DNA from: an uncultured Pelagibacteraceae bacterium
GTDB taxonomy: Bacteria > Pseudomonadota > Alphaproteobacteria > Pelagibacterales > Pelagibacteraceae
NCBI GenBank assembly: GCA_902576375.1
Contig: CACGUZ010000001.1
Location: 124,001-188,000, forward strand
Reading direction: 5' to 3'
DNA: 64,000 nucleotides
The notes under the pieces: generated by a model
The model's input: only the letters and a program-made list of their open reading frames with translations
Database searches by the model: none
What the model was told of the DNA's origin: nothing
Position numbers and translations under genes: made by a program
In this document: positions 29,551 to 38,695 of the stretch, piece by piece
Layout: every line of letters starts with the position of its first letter
Position numbering within the stretch: position 1 is the first letter of the stretch

Positions 29551-30435
29551 ATGACAAAAATAAGTGGAATTTTTGCTGCTTCGATGTCAGTGCTTAACAA
29601 TGATTTAAGCCTGAATGTTGAAAAAACAATAATGCATGCTGAGAAACTTATCGATCAAGGCTGTCATGGTACGGTAATATTTGGAAGTACAGGTCAGTCT
29701 CAATTAATACCTATTTCAGAAAAAATTGATTTACTTAACAATCTCTCAAAAAGCAAATATCCGAATAAACATATAATTGGCACAGGTCTAAACTCTTTAG
29801 GCGAAACAATAAATTTTATGAAGATAGCAATTTCATTGGATCTAAATAAATTTTTAATCATGCCTCCCGCTTATTATAATTATGGTGATACAGAGGTTTT
29901 GGATTTTTATTCTAGAATAATTAATTCAGTGCCAGATTGTAAAATTATTCTTTATAATTTTGAAAAACTTAGTGGTTATAAATTTAGTTTAAGGTGTGTG
30001 GAGACACTTGTTACTAAATTTCCAGAACAAATAGTTGGAGTAAAAGATAGCTCTTACAATTTATACGAAAATTTAAAACTTAAAAATTTTTCAATTTTAC
30101 CTGGTTCAGAAATTAAATTGTTAAAAGGTTTGGAAATAGGATGTTCTGGTATAATAACTGCAACATGCAACGTTACAGCAGAATTATCTAGGCAAGTTTA
30201 TGATGATTTTTTTGCAGGAAAAAAGCAGTTACATAATGATAAGTTATGTGATGTTAGAAGCACTTTTGATAAATATAATCTAATTTCAGGTTTACATACT
30301 TATTGTGCTCAAAATGACAAAATATATAAAAATATTTTACCACCACTAAGTCTTTTAAATCGAAATGATGAGGAAGAATTAATGAATAGATTAAAAGATT
30401 TGGAATTTTATAACAAATCAACCTTGGCGGCATAA
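29551..30435 (+). CDS. Dihydrodipicolinate synthase / N-acetylneuraminate lyase family protein
   Basis: GTVIFGSTGQSQLIPISEK, LILYNFEKLSG-type motif, VGVKDSSYN Schiff-base lysine region. Confidence 0.82.
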   Translation: MTKISGIFAASMSVLNNDLSLNVEKTIMHAEKLIDQGCHGTVIFGSTGQSQLIPISEKIDLLNNLSKSKYPNKHIIGTGLNSLGETINFMKIAISLDLNKFLIMPPAYYNYGDTEVLDFYSRIINSVPDCKIILYNFEKLSGYKFSLRCVETLVTKFPEQIVGVKDSSYNLYENLKLKNFSILPGSEIKLLKGLEIGCSGIITATCNVTAELSRQVYDDFFAGKKQLHNDKLCDVRSTFDKYNLISGLHTYCAQNDKIYKNILPPLSLLNRNDEEELMNRLKDLEFYNKSTLAA

Positions 30436-30436
30436 A

Positions 30437-31624
30437 ATGCAATTAGCAAGATTTCTTAATAAAATTTTCAAAAAAGGCGGTTTTGTGTTAACTGATGCTA
30501 ATTCTAAAGATTATATTATTGGAGAACCAGACAATAACCCTATTAAGTTAAAAATTTTAAATAAAAATCTTCATTATAAGTTGCTATTTCATCCTGATTT
30601 ATATTTTGGTGAGGCATATACTAATGGTGAAATTGTAATTGAAAATGGAACACTTACAGATTTTTTAGATCTTGCCTTAATGAATTTTGGAAGGGGAGAA
30701 TTAAACTTTTTTAGTTATTTAATAAATAGATTAAGGGGATCATATAGATATTTGACTAACTTTAATTTTATTAAAAAATCAAAAATGAATGTATCTCACC
30801 ATTATGATATTAAGGACGACTTATATGACTTATTTTTAGATCCAAAAAGACAATATTCTTGTGCATATTTTAAAAATGAAAATGATAGTTTAGAAACAGC
30901 TCAAAATAATAAAATTCAACATATAATTAAAAAATTAAATATAAAACCTAACCAAAAAGTTTTAGATATTGGATGTGGCTGGGGTTCACTTGCAATCGAT
31001 ATAGCTAAAAGTGCTCAATGTGAAGTAACAGGCATTACTTTATCAGAGAACCAACTTAATTATTGTACCCAAAAAGCTAAAGAATTGAATTTAGAAAATC
31101 AAGTAAAGTTTAAACTAATGGATTATAGAGAATTAAATGAAAAATTTGATAGAATAGTAAGCGTTGGGATGTTTGAACATGTTGGAAGGAAATTTTATAA
31201 AAAATTTTTTAAACAAATCGAAAAAATGTTGAAAGAGGATGGGGTTTCACTGATACACACCATTGGATCTGTAAATCCTCCAAGAGATCCTCATCCATGG
31301 ATTACGAAGTATATTTTTCCTGGTGGTTATACTCCGAGTTTAAGCGAGGTAACCAACCCTATTGAAAAAGCTGGCTTAATAGTGACAGATATTGAGGTTT
31401 TAAGGCTACATTATGCCCACACGTTGAGACATTGGAAAGAAAATTGCTTTAAAAATAAAGATAAAATTATCCAAATGTTTGATGAAAAATTTTTTAGAAT
31501 GTGGGAGTTTTATCTTGCTGGTTGTGAAATGGCATTCAAGTGGGGAGATCAAGTTGTATATCAATTTCAACTTACAAAAAATTATAGATCAACACCTGTG
31601 ACTAGAGACTATATTTATCAATAA
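30437..31624 (+). CDS. cfa: Cyclopropane-fatty-acyl-phospholipid synthase family methyltransferase
   Basis: VSHHYDIKDDLYDLFLDPKRQYSCAYF, VLDIGCGWGSLAIDIA, GMFEHVG. Confidence 0.93.
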   Translation: MQLARFLNKIFKKGGFVLTDANSKDYIIGEPDNNPIKLKILNKNLHYKLLFHPDLYFGEAYTNGEIVIENGTLTDFLDLALMNFGRGELNFFSYLINRLRGSYRYLTNFNFIKKSKMNVSHHYDIKDDLYDLFLDPKRQYSCAYFKNENDSLETAQNNKIQHIIKKLNIKPNQKVLDIGCGWGSLAIDIAKSAQCEVTGITLSENQLNYCTQKAKELNLENQVKFKLMDYRELNEKFDRIVSVGMFEHVGRKFYKKFFKQIEKMLKEDGVSLIHTIGSVNPPRDPHPWITKYIFPGGYTPSLSEVTNPIEKAGLIVTDIEVLRLHYAHTLRHWKENCFKNKDKIIQMFDEKFFRMWEFYLAGCEMAFKWGDQVVYQFQLTKNYRSTPVTRDYIYQ

Positions 31625-31637
31625 ATTATTGATAGGG

Positions 31638-31657
31638 TCATTTCTTCTTAGAAATGA
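31638..31657 (+). promoter_or_regulatory. Perfect 8-bp hairpin enclosing the start codon of the 31654 ORF
   Basis: TCATTTCT-TCTT-AGAAATGA; ATG at 31654-31656. Confidence 0.55.
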
Positions 31658-32853
31658 AAAAAAAACAAAAAAAATCAAAAAAAAAGCCAAAAACTAAAAA
31701 GAAAAATAAAGTAAACAGAGCTAAAAGAAAAATAAATAAAATTAGAAAAAGCTCTAAAAAACAAAGAAAAAACAAGTTTGTTAAAAAAAAGAAAAAAAAT
31801 AAGTCTAAAAAACTCAAAAAAATAAATTACCAGCCAAAAATAAAAAAAAAACAGAAAGATAGTCTAGTCTTGAAACTAGTTAAATTTCAATTATCTCTCA
31901 AACCTCAATTTAATTTCAAATTTAATTTTGGTTTGGAAAAAAGCATTCAAAGTTTTTTTGATAAGATTTCAGAGACAATTTCTAATTACAAGGTGTTAAA
32001 AACCTTTGAAAAAAGAAGAATAAAAATAGAAAAAATCGAAAGAGAAAGAAAAGAAAAAATCGAAGAAGCAGAGAAGAAAAAAGAAGAAGAAAATTTAAGA
32101 TTAAAGCTGAGGGAGCAAACGCTAAGAGAAGAAGAAAGATTAGAAAAACAGAGGACGAAAGATATAAAATTATTTTTAAGAAAAGAACAAGCGCTTTTAA
32201 GAATCGAACAAGCAGAAAAGCAAAAACAATTTTTAAAACAATTAAGATTAGATAAACAAATTGAAAAATTCAGAATAAGAGAAGTAAAAGAACTAGAAAA
32301 ACTTGAGAAAATTTCCCTAAAAGAAAAAAGAGAAGATTATTCTGGGCTACAAGAGAGAATCGACAAACTTAAAGAAAAATACAGATTACTCAGAGATCAA
32401 AAAATCAAAGAAAGAGTTGAGGCGCTAGGTGTTAAACTTCAAGGTGACGAAGACAGAGAAACCTTATTAGAAAAAGAAAAAGAATATACATTAGCAAGAC
32501 AAAAAGTTGAATTTGCACTTGAGAGCTTTTATAGAAGTGCAAGTAGTTTAGTATTTCAACTCAATAAAAGACATATTACCCGAGATATGTCTATTTTTCG
32601 ATGCATAGATAGACGATTTGAAACTGGAGAGGTTTTTATTAAATGGGACGAGTCATCAGATGATGAGTGGTTATTATTAATTTATATCAAAAATAATTCT
32701 CCAGATGAAGGAATTGTCATTGAGGATAAAACAAACCCTGAAAAAAATCTTTCCCATGAGTTTAGAAGTGTGGACATCTTTAAAGCTTCAGACACCATGG
32801 TTGACTCTTTAACACAGCTCATTGCAAGGAAAAGAGCTAAAAATAATAATTAA
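31654..32853 (+). CDS. Uncharacterised protein: Lys-rich tail, long charged coiled coil, C-terminal globular domain
   Basis: Long ORF; 36 Lys + 4 Arg in the first 70 residues; heptad-like E/K/R/L region; less biased C-terminus suggests genuine coding. Confidence 0.85.
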   Translation: MKKKQKKSKKKPKTKKKNKVNRAKRKINKIRKSSKKQRKNKFVKKKKKNKSKKLKKINYQPKIKKKQKDSLVLKLVKFQLSLKPQFNFKFNFGLEKSIQSFFDKISETISNYKVLKTFEKRRIKIEKIERERKEKIEEAEKKKEEENLRLKLREQTLREEERLEKQRTKDIKLFLRKEQALLRIEQAEKQKQFLKQLRLDKQIEKFRIREVKELEKLEKISLKEKREDYSGLQERIDKLKEKYRLLRDQKIKERVEALGVKLQGDEDRETLLEKEKEYTLARQKVEFALESFYRSASSLVFQLNKRHITRDMSIFRCIDRRFETGEVFIKWDESSDDEWLLLIYIKNNSPDEGIVIEDKTNPEKNLSHEFRSVDIFKASDTMVDSLTQLIARKRAKNNN

Positions 32854-32883
32854 ACATTTATATTTAATTAGATATTATCTTAT

Positions 32884-33177
32884 ATGATTTTAGGATCTGC
32901 CTTTTTAATAATATTATATTTAATTTTCAGATACATTATTGCGTGGATCACATATTATAATAATTTAGACCCAAGACTTGGTGAAAGCACGTGGCGATTT
33001 ACTTATGATTATCCAGTAGTCGGTGAGAGAGATATTTCTGATTTGGATGATAAGGATTTTGTTAGATTAAGAAGAAAAAAAAATAAAATTATATTACTAA
33101 TGTACTCAATAGTCTTAGTAATGTTTGTATCCTCCATGTCTTTATTAAGTAAATTTTTATTATTTTTCACAAGTTAG
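32884..33177 (+). CDS. Uncharacterised small membrane protein
   Basis: Two predicted TM segments flanking a charged loop (DISDLDDKDFVRLRRKKNK). Confidence 0.7.
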   Translation: MILGSAFLIILYLIFRYIIAWITYYNNLDPRLGESTWRFTYDYPVVGERDISDLDDKDFVRLRRKKNKIILLMYSIVLVMFVSSMSLLSKFLLFFTS

Positions 33178-33523
33178 ATTTTTTTAGTTGCTTTTTATTT
33201 TTTAAGTAAAGAAAAAAGGCTACTATTTCATATGTAGCTGAAAATATATTAAAGATGATTGGTAATTTAAAAAATTTATAGAGAAATTTATATTTGGGCA
33301 TTTTTTTCCATAATAATAAAAATGCCTCTGCACCTCCTAAAACTTTCTCACCATCTTTGATATGAAGCCTTCTTAAAAGTTGCTTACTGTCTTTAGAAGT
33401 TTCCTTTTCAGCCAACTCATTATCTGTAATATCAACCCAATCGATTTCATCTATCTTTTCTTTTTTATAAAGATCAATTTCGGCCTTACAAATTTTACAA
33501 GAATTATTAAAATAAACTTTCAT
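33167..33523 (-). CDS. DCC family (DUF393) thiol-disulfide oxidoreductase-like protein
   Basis: N-terminal YFNNSCKICKAEIDLYKK CxxC motif. Confidence 0.83.
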   Translation of the reverse strand: MKVYFNNSCKICKAEIDLYKKEKIDEIDWVDITDNELAEKETSKDSKQLLRRLHIKDGEKVLGGAEAFLLLWKKMPKYKFLYKFFKLPIIFNIFSATYEIVAFFLYLKNKKQLKKSNL

Positions 33524-33608
33524 AATAAGTGAATTTATTACTAATTTGTCTCAGATATGTACATGTGTAAAATACTCTAGTTGAAAATTTTATGAAACAA
33601 TCTATTTA

Positions 33609-35030
33609 ATGTCTTATATGAGTAATTTCTTTGAAAAATCTGACGTATCTAGAAAAGAGGCTGAAAGTATTATTTCTGACACTTTGCAAAAATGTGATGA
33701 TGGAGAATTGTATCTGGAAAATTCAAAATCTGAATCGATATTATTAGATGATAACAAAATTAAAAATTCCAGTTATAATTCAGATTTAGGATTTGGTTTT
33801 AGAGCTATATCTGATGAAGTAGTCGCTTATTCTCATTCTAATGAGATTTCTAAGAACTCTTTAAAACAATCTTCAGAAAATTTAAAGTCAACTTTAAAAT
33901 CTGTCAAAGGTACTTACAATCATGAAATTCCTAAATCGAATAAAAAGCATTATGACAATATTAATCCTATTGAGCAAAAATCTCTTAATGAAAAAATTAA
34001 AATATTGAACGATGTAAATGATTATTTACGATCTAAAGGTGATAAGGTTAAACAAGTTACAGCTAATTTTTTGGGAGAGCAAAAGTCTGTAGAAATAATT
34101 AGATCTGGTGGAGAGACTTTATCGGATGTCCGTCCTTTAGTAAGATTTAATGTGTCAGTTATGGTGGAGAAAGATGGCAGAAAAGAAACAGGCGTATACG
34201 GTGTTGGTGGAAGACAATCTTATGATTCATATTTAAAAGATGAAAATTGGAAAAGTGTTTGTGACGAAGCTTTAAGGATAGCATCAGTAAATTTAGAGAG
34301 TAAACCCGCGCCAGCAGGTGAGATGAAGGTTGTACTCGGACCTGGGTGGCCAGCAATATTAATTCACGAGGCTGTTGGTCATGGTTTAGAGGGAGATTTC
34401 AATAGAAAGAAAACTTCAGCATTCCATAATCTGATGGGCCAAAAAGTTGCAAGTGAAGGAGTTACAATTATTGACGATGGTACCATTGATAATAGAAGAG
34501 GCAGTCTTACAATTGACGATGAGGGAACACCAACAGAAAGAACTGTTTTAATTGAAAATGGAATTTTAAAAAATTTTATGCAAGACAGGCTCAATGCACG
34601 TTTGATGAAAACAAGATCTACTGGTAGTGGCAGAAGAGAAAACTATAGACATATAGTTCTACCAAGAATGAGAAATACGATGATGTTAAGTGGTAAGCAA
34701 ACCCAAGAAGAAATGATTAAGGCAGTCGACAAAGGTATTTTCGCAGTAAGTTTTGGTGGTGGACAAGTTGATATTACCTCTGGAAAATTTGTATTTAATT
34801 GCACTGAAGCTTATGAAATTGTTAATGGCAAAATTGGATCACCAATTAAGGGCGCAACATTAATTGGAGATGGTCCTTCAATTTTAAAAGAAGTTTCTAT
34901 GGTAGGTAATGATATGATGATGGACCCTGGAATTGGAACATGTGGTAAAGCTGGACAGGGTGTCCCAGTAGGTGTAGCGCAGCCATCTATATTAATAAAT
35001 AAGATGACTGTGGGTGGTACGAAACTTTAA
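33609..35030 (+). CDS. tldD: Metalloprotease TldD
   Basis: HEAVGHGLEGD motif, GVYGVGGRQSYD. Confidence 0.95.
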   Translation: MSYMSNFFEKSDVSRKEAESIISDTLQKCDDGELYLENSKSESILLDDNKIKNSSYNSDLGFGFRAISDEVVAYSHSNEISKNSLKQSSENLKSTLKSVKGTYNHEIPKSNKKHYDNINPIEQKSLNEKIKILNDVNDYLRSKGDKVKQVTANFLGEQKSVEIIRSGGETLSDVRPLVRFNVSVMVEKDGRKETGVYGVGGRQSYDSYLKDENWKSVCDEALRIASVNLESKPAPAGEMKVVLGPGWPAILIHEAVGHGLEGDFNRKKTSAFHNLMGQKVASEGVTIIDDGTIDNRRGSLTIDDEGTPTERTVLIENGILKNFMQDRLNARLMKTRSTGSGRRENYRHIVLPRMRNTMMLSGKQTQEEMIKAVDKGIFAVSFGGGQVDITSGKFVFNCTEAYEIVNGKIGSPIKGATLIGDGPSILKEVSMVGNDMMMDPGIGTCGKAGQGVPVGVAQPSILINKMTVGGTKL

Positions 35031-36347
35031 ATGGTTAAAGATCAAGAATTTTTAGAAACAAAAGCATCATATTGTTTAAGTTTAGCAAAGAAATTAGGTG
35101 CAACAGACTCAAGTGTGATTGTAAAGAATTCGATTTCTGAAACTGTAAATTTTAGAAATAAAAAATTAGATGAGTCAAATAGATCAGATGATCTAGGCCT
35201 AAGCATCACGACGTACATTGGTAAAAAAAAATCATCAATATCCTCCTCTAATTTGCTTAATGACAATTTAAATATTTTGATTGAAAAATGTATTGAGACA
35301 ACAAAAAATACACCTGAGGATGAATTTAATTCTTTACCGGACAGAGATTTATTTGCAAAAGAAGTTAAAGACCTAAATCTTTATGATGAAACTCATATAG
35401 AAAATAATCAAAAAATAGATTATCTAAAAAAATTAGAGGCTGCAGCTTCCAACGATAAAAAAATTGTTAATACTGAGTCTAGTTTTACTCAAAATAAATC
35501 TAATTTTGTTTTAGCTAACAGCGAAGGTTTTTGTGATGGTTACAAAACATCTTCATTTACAGCATCAAGTGTAACAGTTGCAAAAGATGAAAAAAGCATG
35601 GAAAGAGATTATGAATATTCTAGTAAATGTTTTCTTAAAGACCTAGATGATGCAGATGAATTAGGCAAATTAGCTGCTAGTCAAACCATTAGAAAATTAA
35701 GTCCAAAAAAAATTGGGAGCGAGAAAATTGCTATAATTTTTGATAAAAGAATAGCTAAGGGAGTATTAAGTACTTTTGCAAGCGCTATTTCTTCATCAGC
35801 AATATCAAGAGGAACTTCTTTTTTAAAGGATAAAGTTAATCAAAAAATATTCTCAGATAAAATTAATGTATTTGACAAACCAGATATGCTCAAAGGATTA
35901 GGCTCAAGAAATTTTGATAGTGAAGGGGTAAAAACCGACACACTTAGATTAGTGGATCAAGGAATTTTGAAACATTATCTGATTGATACTTACAATGGAA
36001 AAAAATTAAATCTTAAATCTAATGGAAGATGTGGAGGAACAAGTAATCTTTATTTTGAAAATGGAAATATTAGTTTTAAAGATTTACTTAATTTAAATTC
36101 AAAAAGTCTTTATATTACAGAAACCATAGGACATGGAAGTAATATTGTGACTGGAGATTATTCAGTTGGAGCAACCGGGTTTTTAATTGAAAATGGTGAG
36201 TTTAAATATCCAATAAATGAAATTACTATAGCAGGTAATTTTAAAGACATGTTTCAAAATATTACCTTAGCAAATGATTTGGAGTTCAAATATGCAACTA
36301 ACTCACCAACCATGTTAATAGAGGGAATGGTTGTTGCTGGTAAATGA
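35031..36347 (+). CDS. pmbA: TldE/PmbA family protein
   Basis: TSSFTASSVTVAKDEKSMERDYEY, adjacent to tldD. Confidence 0.93.
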   Translation: MVKDQEFLETKASYCLSLAKKLGATDSSVIVKNSISETVNFRNKKLDESNRSDDLGLSITTYIGKKKSSISSSNLLNDNLNILIEKCIETTKNTPEDEFNSLPDRDLFAKEVKDLNLYDETHIENNQKIDYLKKLEAAASNDKKIVNTESSFTQNKSNFVLANSEGFCDGYKTSSFTASSVTVAKDEKSMERDYEYSSKCFLKDLDDADELGKLAASQTIRKLSPKKIGSEKIAIIFDKRIAKGVLSTFASAISSSAISRGTSFLKDKVNQKIFSDKINVFDKPDMLKGLGSRNFDSEGVKTDTLRLVDQGILKHYLIDTYNGKKLNLKSNGRCGGTSNLYFENGNISFKDLLNLNSKSLYITETIGHGSNIVTGDYSVGATGFLIENGEFKYPINEITIAGNFKDMFQNITLANDLEFKYATNSPTMLIEGMVVAGK

Positions 36348-37324
36348 GTGAATTTTGTATAATTGGTTCTGGAATATCTGGATCCACAATTGCAAATCTT
36401 CTTAATAAAAAATATTCAGTAATTTTGTTCGATAAAGCAAGAGGTCCTGGGGGTCGTGCATCTTTTAAAAGAATAAAAGGCAAAACAGGTTTTGATCATG
36501 GTACTCAGTATATTTCACCAAAAACTAAGGAATTTAAAAAATTTACTAAAGATTTAATAAGAAAAAGAATTTTAAAAGTATGGAGAGGCAAACATGTTTT
36601 TCTTAATTCAAAAAAAAAAGAGGATAAAAAACATTTAAAAATAATTGGTAAAAATGGAAATAATGATATTAGCAAACATTTACTAAAGAAAATTAATTGC
36701 AACTATCACAGTGAATTAAAAAAAATCTATTATAAAAATAAACTCTGGTATTTATTATTTGACGATGGAAAATTAAGATCCTTTAAAAACTTAATTTTGA
36801 CTTGTCCTTTTCCACAATTAAAAAAACTTTCTAAGAAATTTATTAATAACTCTTTTTTAAGAAAATCAATAAAAATGGATGCAAATATTACTACTATGAT
36901 TGCAATAAAAAAAAACAAGAATTCAAATAGTAGCTATCTTTTTGAAGACTCAATTCTTGGCTGGGCAGGAAATGAAAACTCAAAAAAAAGATTTAAATCA
37001 AAATATGATTTATGGACTCTTCAAAGTACATTTAAATGGGCAAATAAAAAGATTAATAAAAACAAGAATAACAAAAATGAAAATTCACAAATTATGATCG
37101 ATAAATTTTTTAAACTTTCAAATATCAAAAAAACAAAGATTTATTATTCACTCAATCACGGTTGGCGATACTCTTCAAATTCGAGACCATTTAAAATTAA
37201 GAGTTTTTGGGATCCTAGGAAAAGATTGGGTGTTTGTGCCGATTGGTTTGTAGGACCTAGATTAGAGTCAGGATGGATAAGTGCACATGATTTATTTAGA
37301 AAAATCTCAAGAGAAATCAATTAA
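36344..37324 (+). CDS. FAD-dependent amine oxidase/renalase-like protein
   Basis: CIIGSGISGSTIANLL dinucleotide-binding motif; KARGPGGRASFKR; VCADWFVGPRLESGWISA. Confidence 0.85.
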   Translation: MSEFCIIGSGISGSTIANLLNKKYSVILFDKARGPGGRASFKRIKGKTGFDHGTQYISPKTKEFKKFTKDLIRKRILKVWRGKHVFLNSKKKEDKKHLKIIGKNGNNDISKHLLKKINCNYHSELKKIYYKNKLWYLLFDDGKLRSFKNLILTCPFPQLKKLSKKFINNSFLRKSIKMDANITTMIAIKKNKNSNSSYLFEDSILGWAGNENSKKRFKSKYDLWTLQSTFKWANKKINKNKNNKNENSQIMIDKFFKLSNIKKTKIYYSLNHGWRYSSNSRPFKIKSFWDPRKRLGVCADWFVGPRLESGWISAHDLFRKISREIN

Positions 37325-37997
37325 AATTCTTTAATTTATACTCCCAGTTACCCATTCTTGAATAGGAAACTTTTAATATCATTAAATTTTCACGATCATA
37401 CCAAATGTCAAAATCTAATCTTTTATCTTTCGGTATACTCATGTCTTTAGACTTCAATGTAAAATGATCAACATCATAAACTTTTCCATAAAGATCTATT
37501 TTTTCTTTACCTAAAAAAGTTACAACTTGATCCTTAATACTCCCTGAGATAGGACTTATTTGAGATCTTGCTTGTAAAATTTTGTGATTCCACCAATTTC
37601 CAATCACGTTATCAGCTGGGGCTTCACCATTATATGAAGAGCCTTTGATATCAAATTTTTTATTTTTTTGGTCAAATGTTAAATTAACAAACTTCTTTTT
37701 GTCATTTTGTAAAGTTTTAGAATTATAAGAAACTAATTGATCTTTGAAATATTTTTCCTCGCTATAACCCTCAACCTGGAAAACTGTTGCTCCCAAAAGT
37801 TTAACTACAAACTTAATTTGATTAGTAACAATAGTTTCTGATCCATTTCTATTGAAAAAATAATGATTATAGCCAATAAGTTCACCATTTAGAAAAATCT
37901 CCATCTCAATTTTGTTGTATTTAATGTAATGTCCAATATGAGCGATTGAATTTGCTGGATAAATAAAAAGAAATAAAATGACTATAATTTTTTTCAT
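37317..37997 (-). CDS. Secreted protein, DUF6134-like
   Basis: Signal peptide; periplasmic lipid-binding-like sequence LNGELIGYNHYFFNRNG. Confidence 0.6.
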   Translation of the reverse strand: MKKIIVILFLFIYPANSIAHIGHYIKYNKIEMEIFLNGELIGYNHYFFNRNGSETIVTNQIKFVVKLLGATVFQVEGYSEEKYFKDQLVSYNSKTLQNDKKKFVNLTFDQKNKKFDIKGSSYNGEAPADNVIGNWWNHKILQARSQISPISGSIKDQVVTFLGKEKIDLYGKVYDVDHFTLKSKDMSIPKDKRLDFDIWYDRENLMILKVSYSRMGNWEYKLKNFN

Positions 37998-38047
37998 TTA
38001 ACAATTAGTTTAATAGACTTTATTAACAATAGAAATAACTTATTAAG

Positions 38048-38695
38048 ATGTTTTTAAAAATTAAGAAAATACCAAGGGTCAATTGGAGTTCAGATAAGCC
38101 TTATAATTTTAAACCAAAATTCTCTACATTCTTTTTTTTATGTTTTGGCTTGATGTTATTTGGTCTTGGAGAAGGTCTATTAATTGTATCTTTTACTGGT
38201 GCTTCTCCATGGAGTGTTTTAGCTCAAGGTATTTCTTTAAATGTCAATTTGAGTATAGGAACAATAACATTTTTGATAAGTGTTGCGGTTTTAATTTTGT
38301 GGATACCGCTTGGTCAAAAACCAGGGATGGGAACAATACTTAATGCAATTATTATTGCGATGATGATTGATCTTTGCATAAAATTTGTTCCAACCCCATC
38401 TAATTACTTTTATCAATTAATTCTAGCAATAATTTCAGTAATAACCGTTGGGATTGGTGGAGGTATTTATCTAGTATCTAATCTTGGAGCTGGACCAAGA
38501 GATGGTTTAATGATTGGTCTCCAAAAAAAAACAAATTTACCAGTTGCTGCCGTAAGAGCATTCTTAGAAATTTCTGTTGTAAGTATTGGATGGTACTTAG
38601 GTGGAACTGTGGGAGTAGGAACTTTATTATTTGCTTTTGGAATTGGTCCTTGTGTTGCTTTAGGCCTGTATTTAGTTGATAAAATTTTCGATTAG
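38048..38695 (+). CDS. YczE/YitT-like membrane protein
   Basis: GASPWSVLAQGISL, LGAGPRDGLMIGL. Confidence 0.8.
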   Translation: MFLKIKKIPRVNWSSDKPYNFKPKFSTFFFLCFGLMLFGLGEGLLIVSFTGASPWSVLAQGISLNVNLSIGTITFLISVAVLILWIPLGQKPGMGTILNAIIIAMMIDLCIKFVPTPSNYFYQLILAIISVITVGIGGGIYLVSNLGAGPRDGLMIGLQKKTNLPVAAVRAFLEISVVSIGWYLGGTVGVGTLLFAFGIGPCVALGLYLVDKIFD

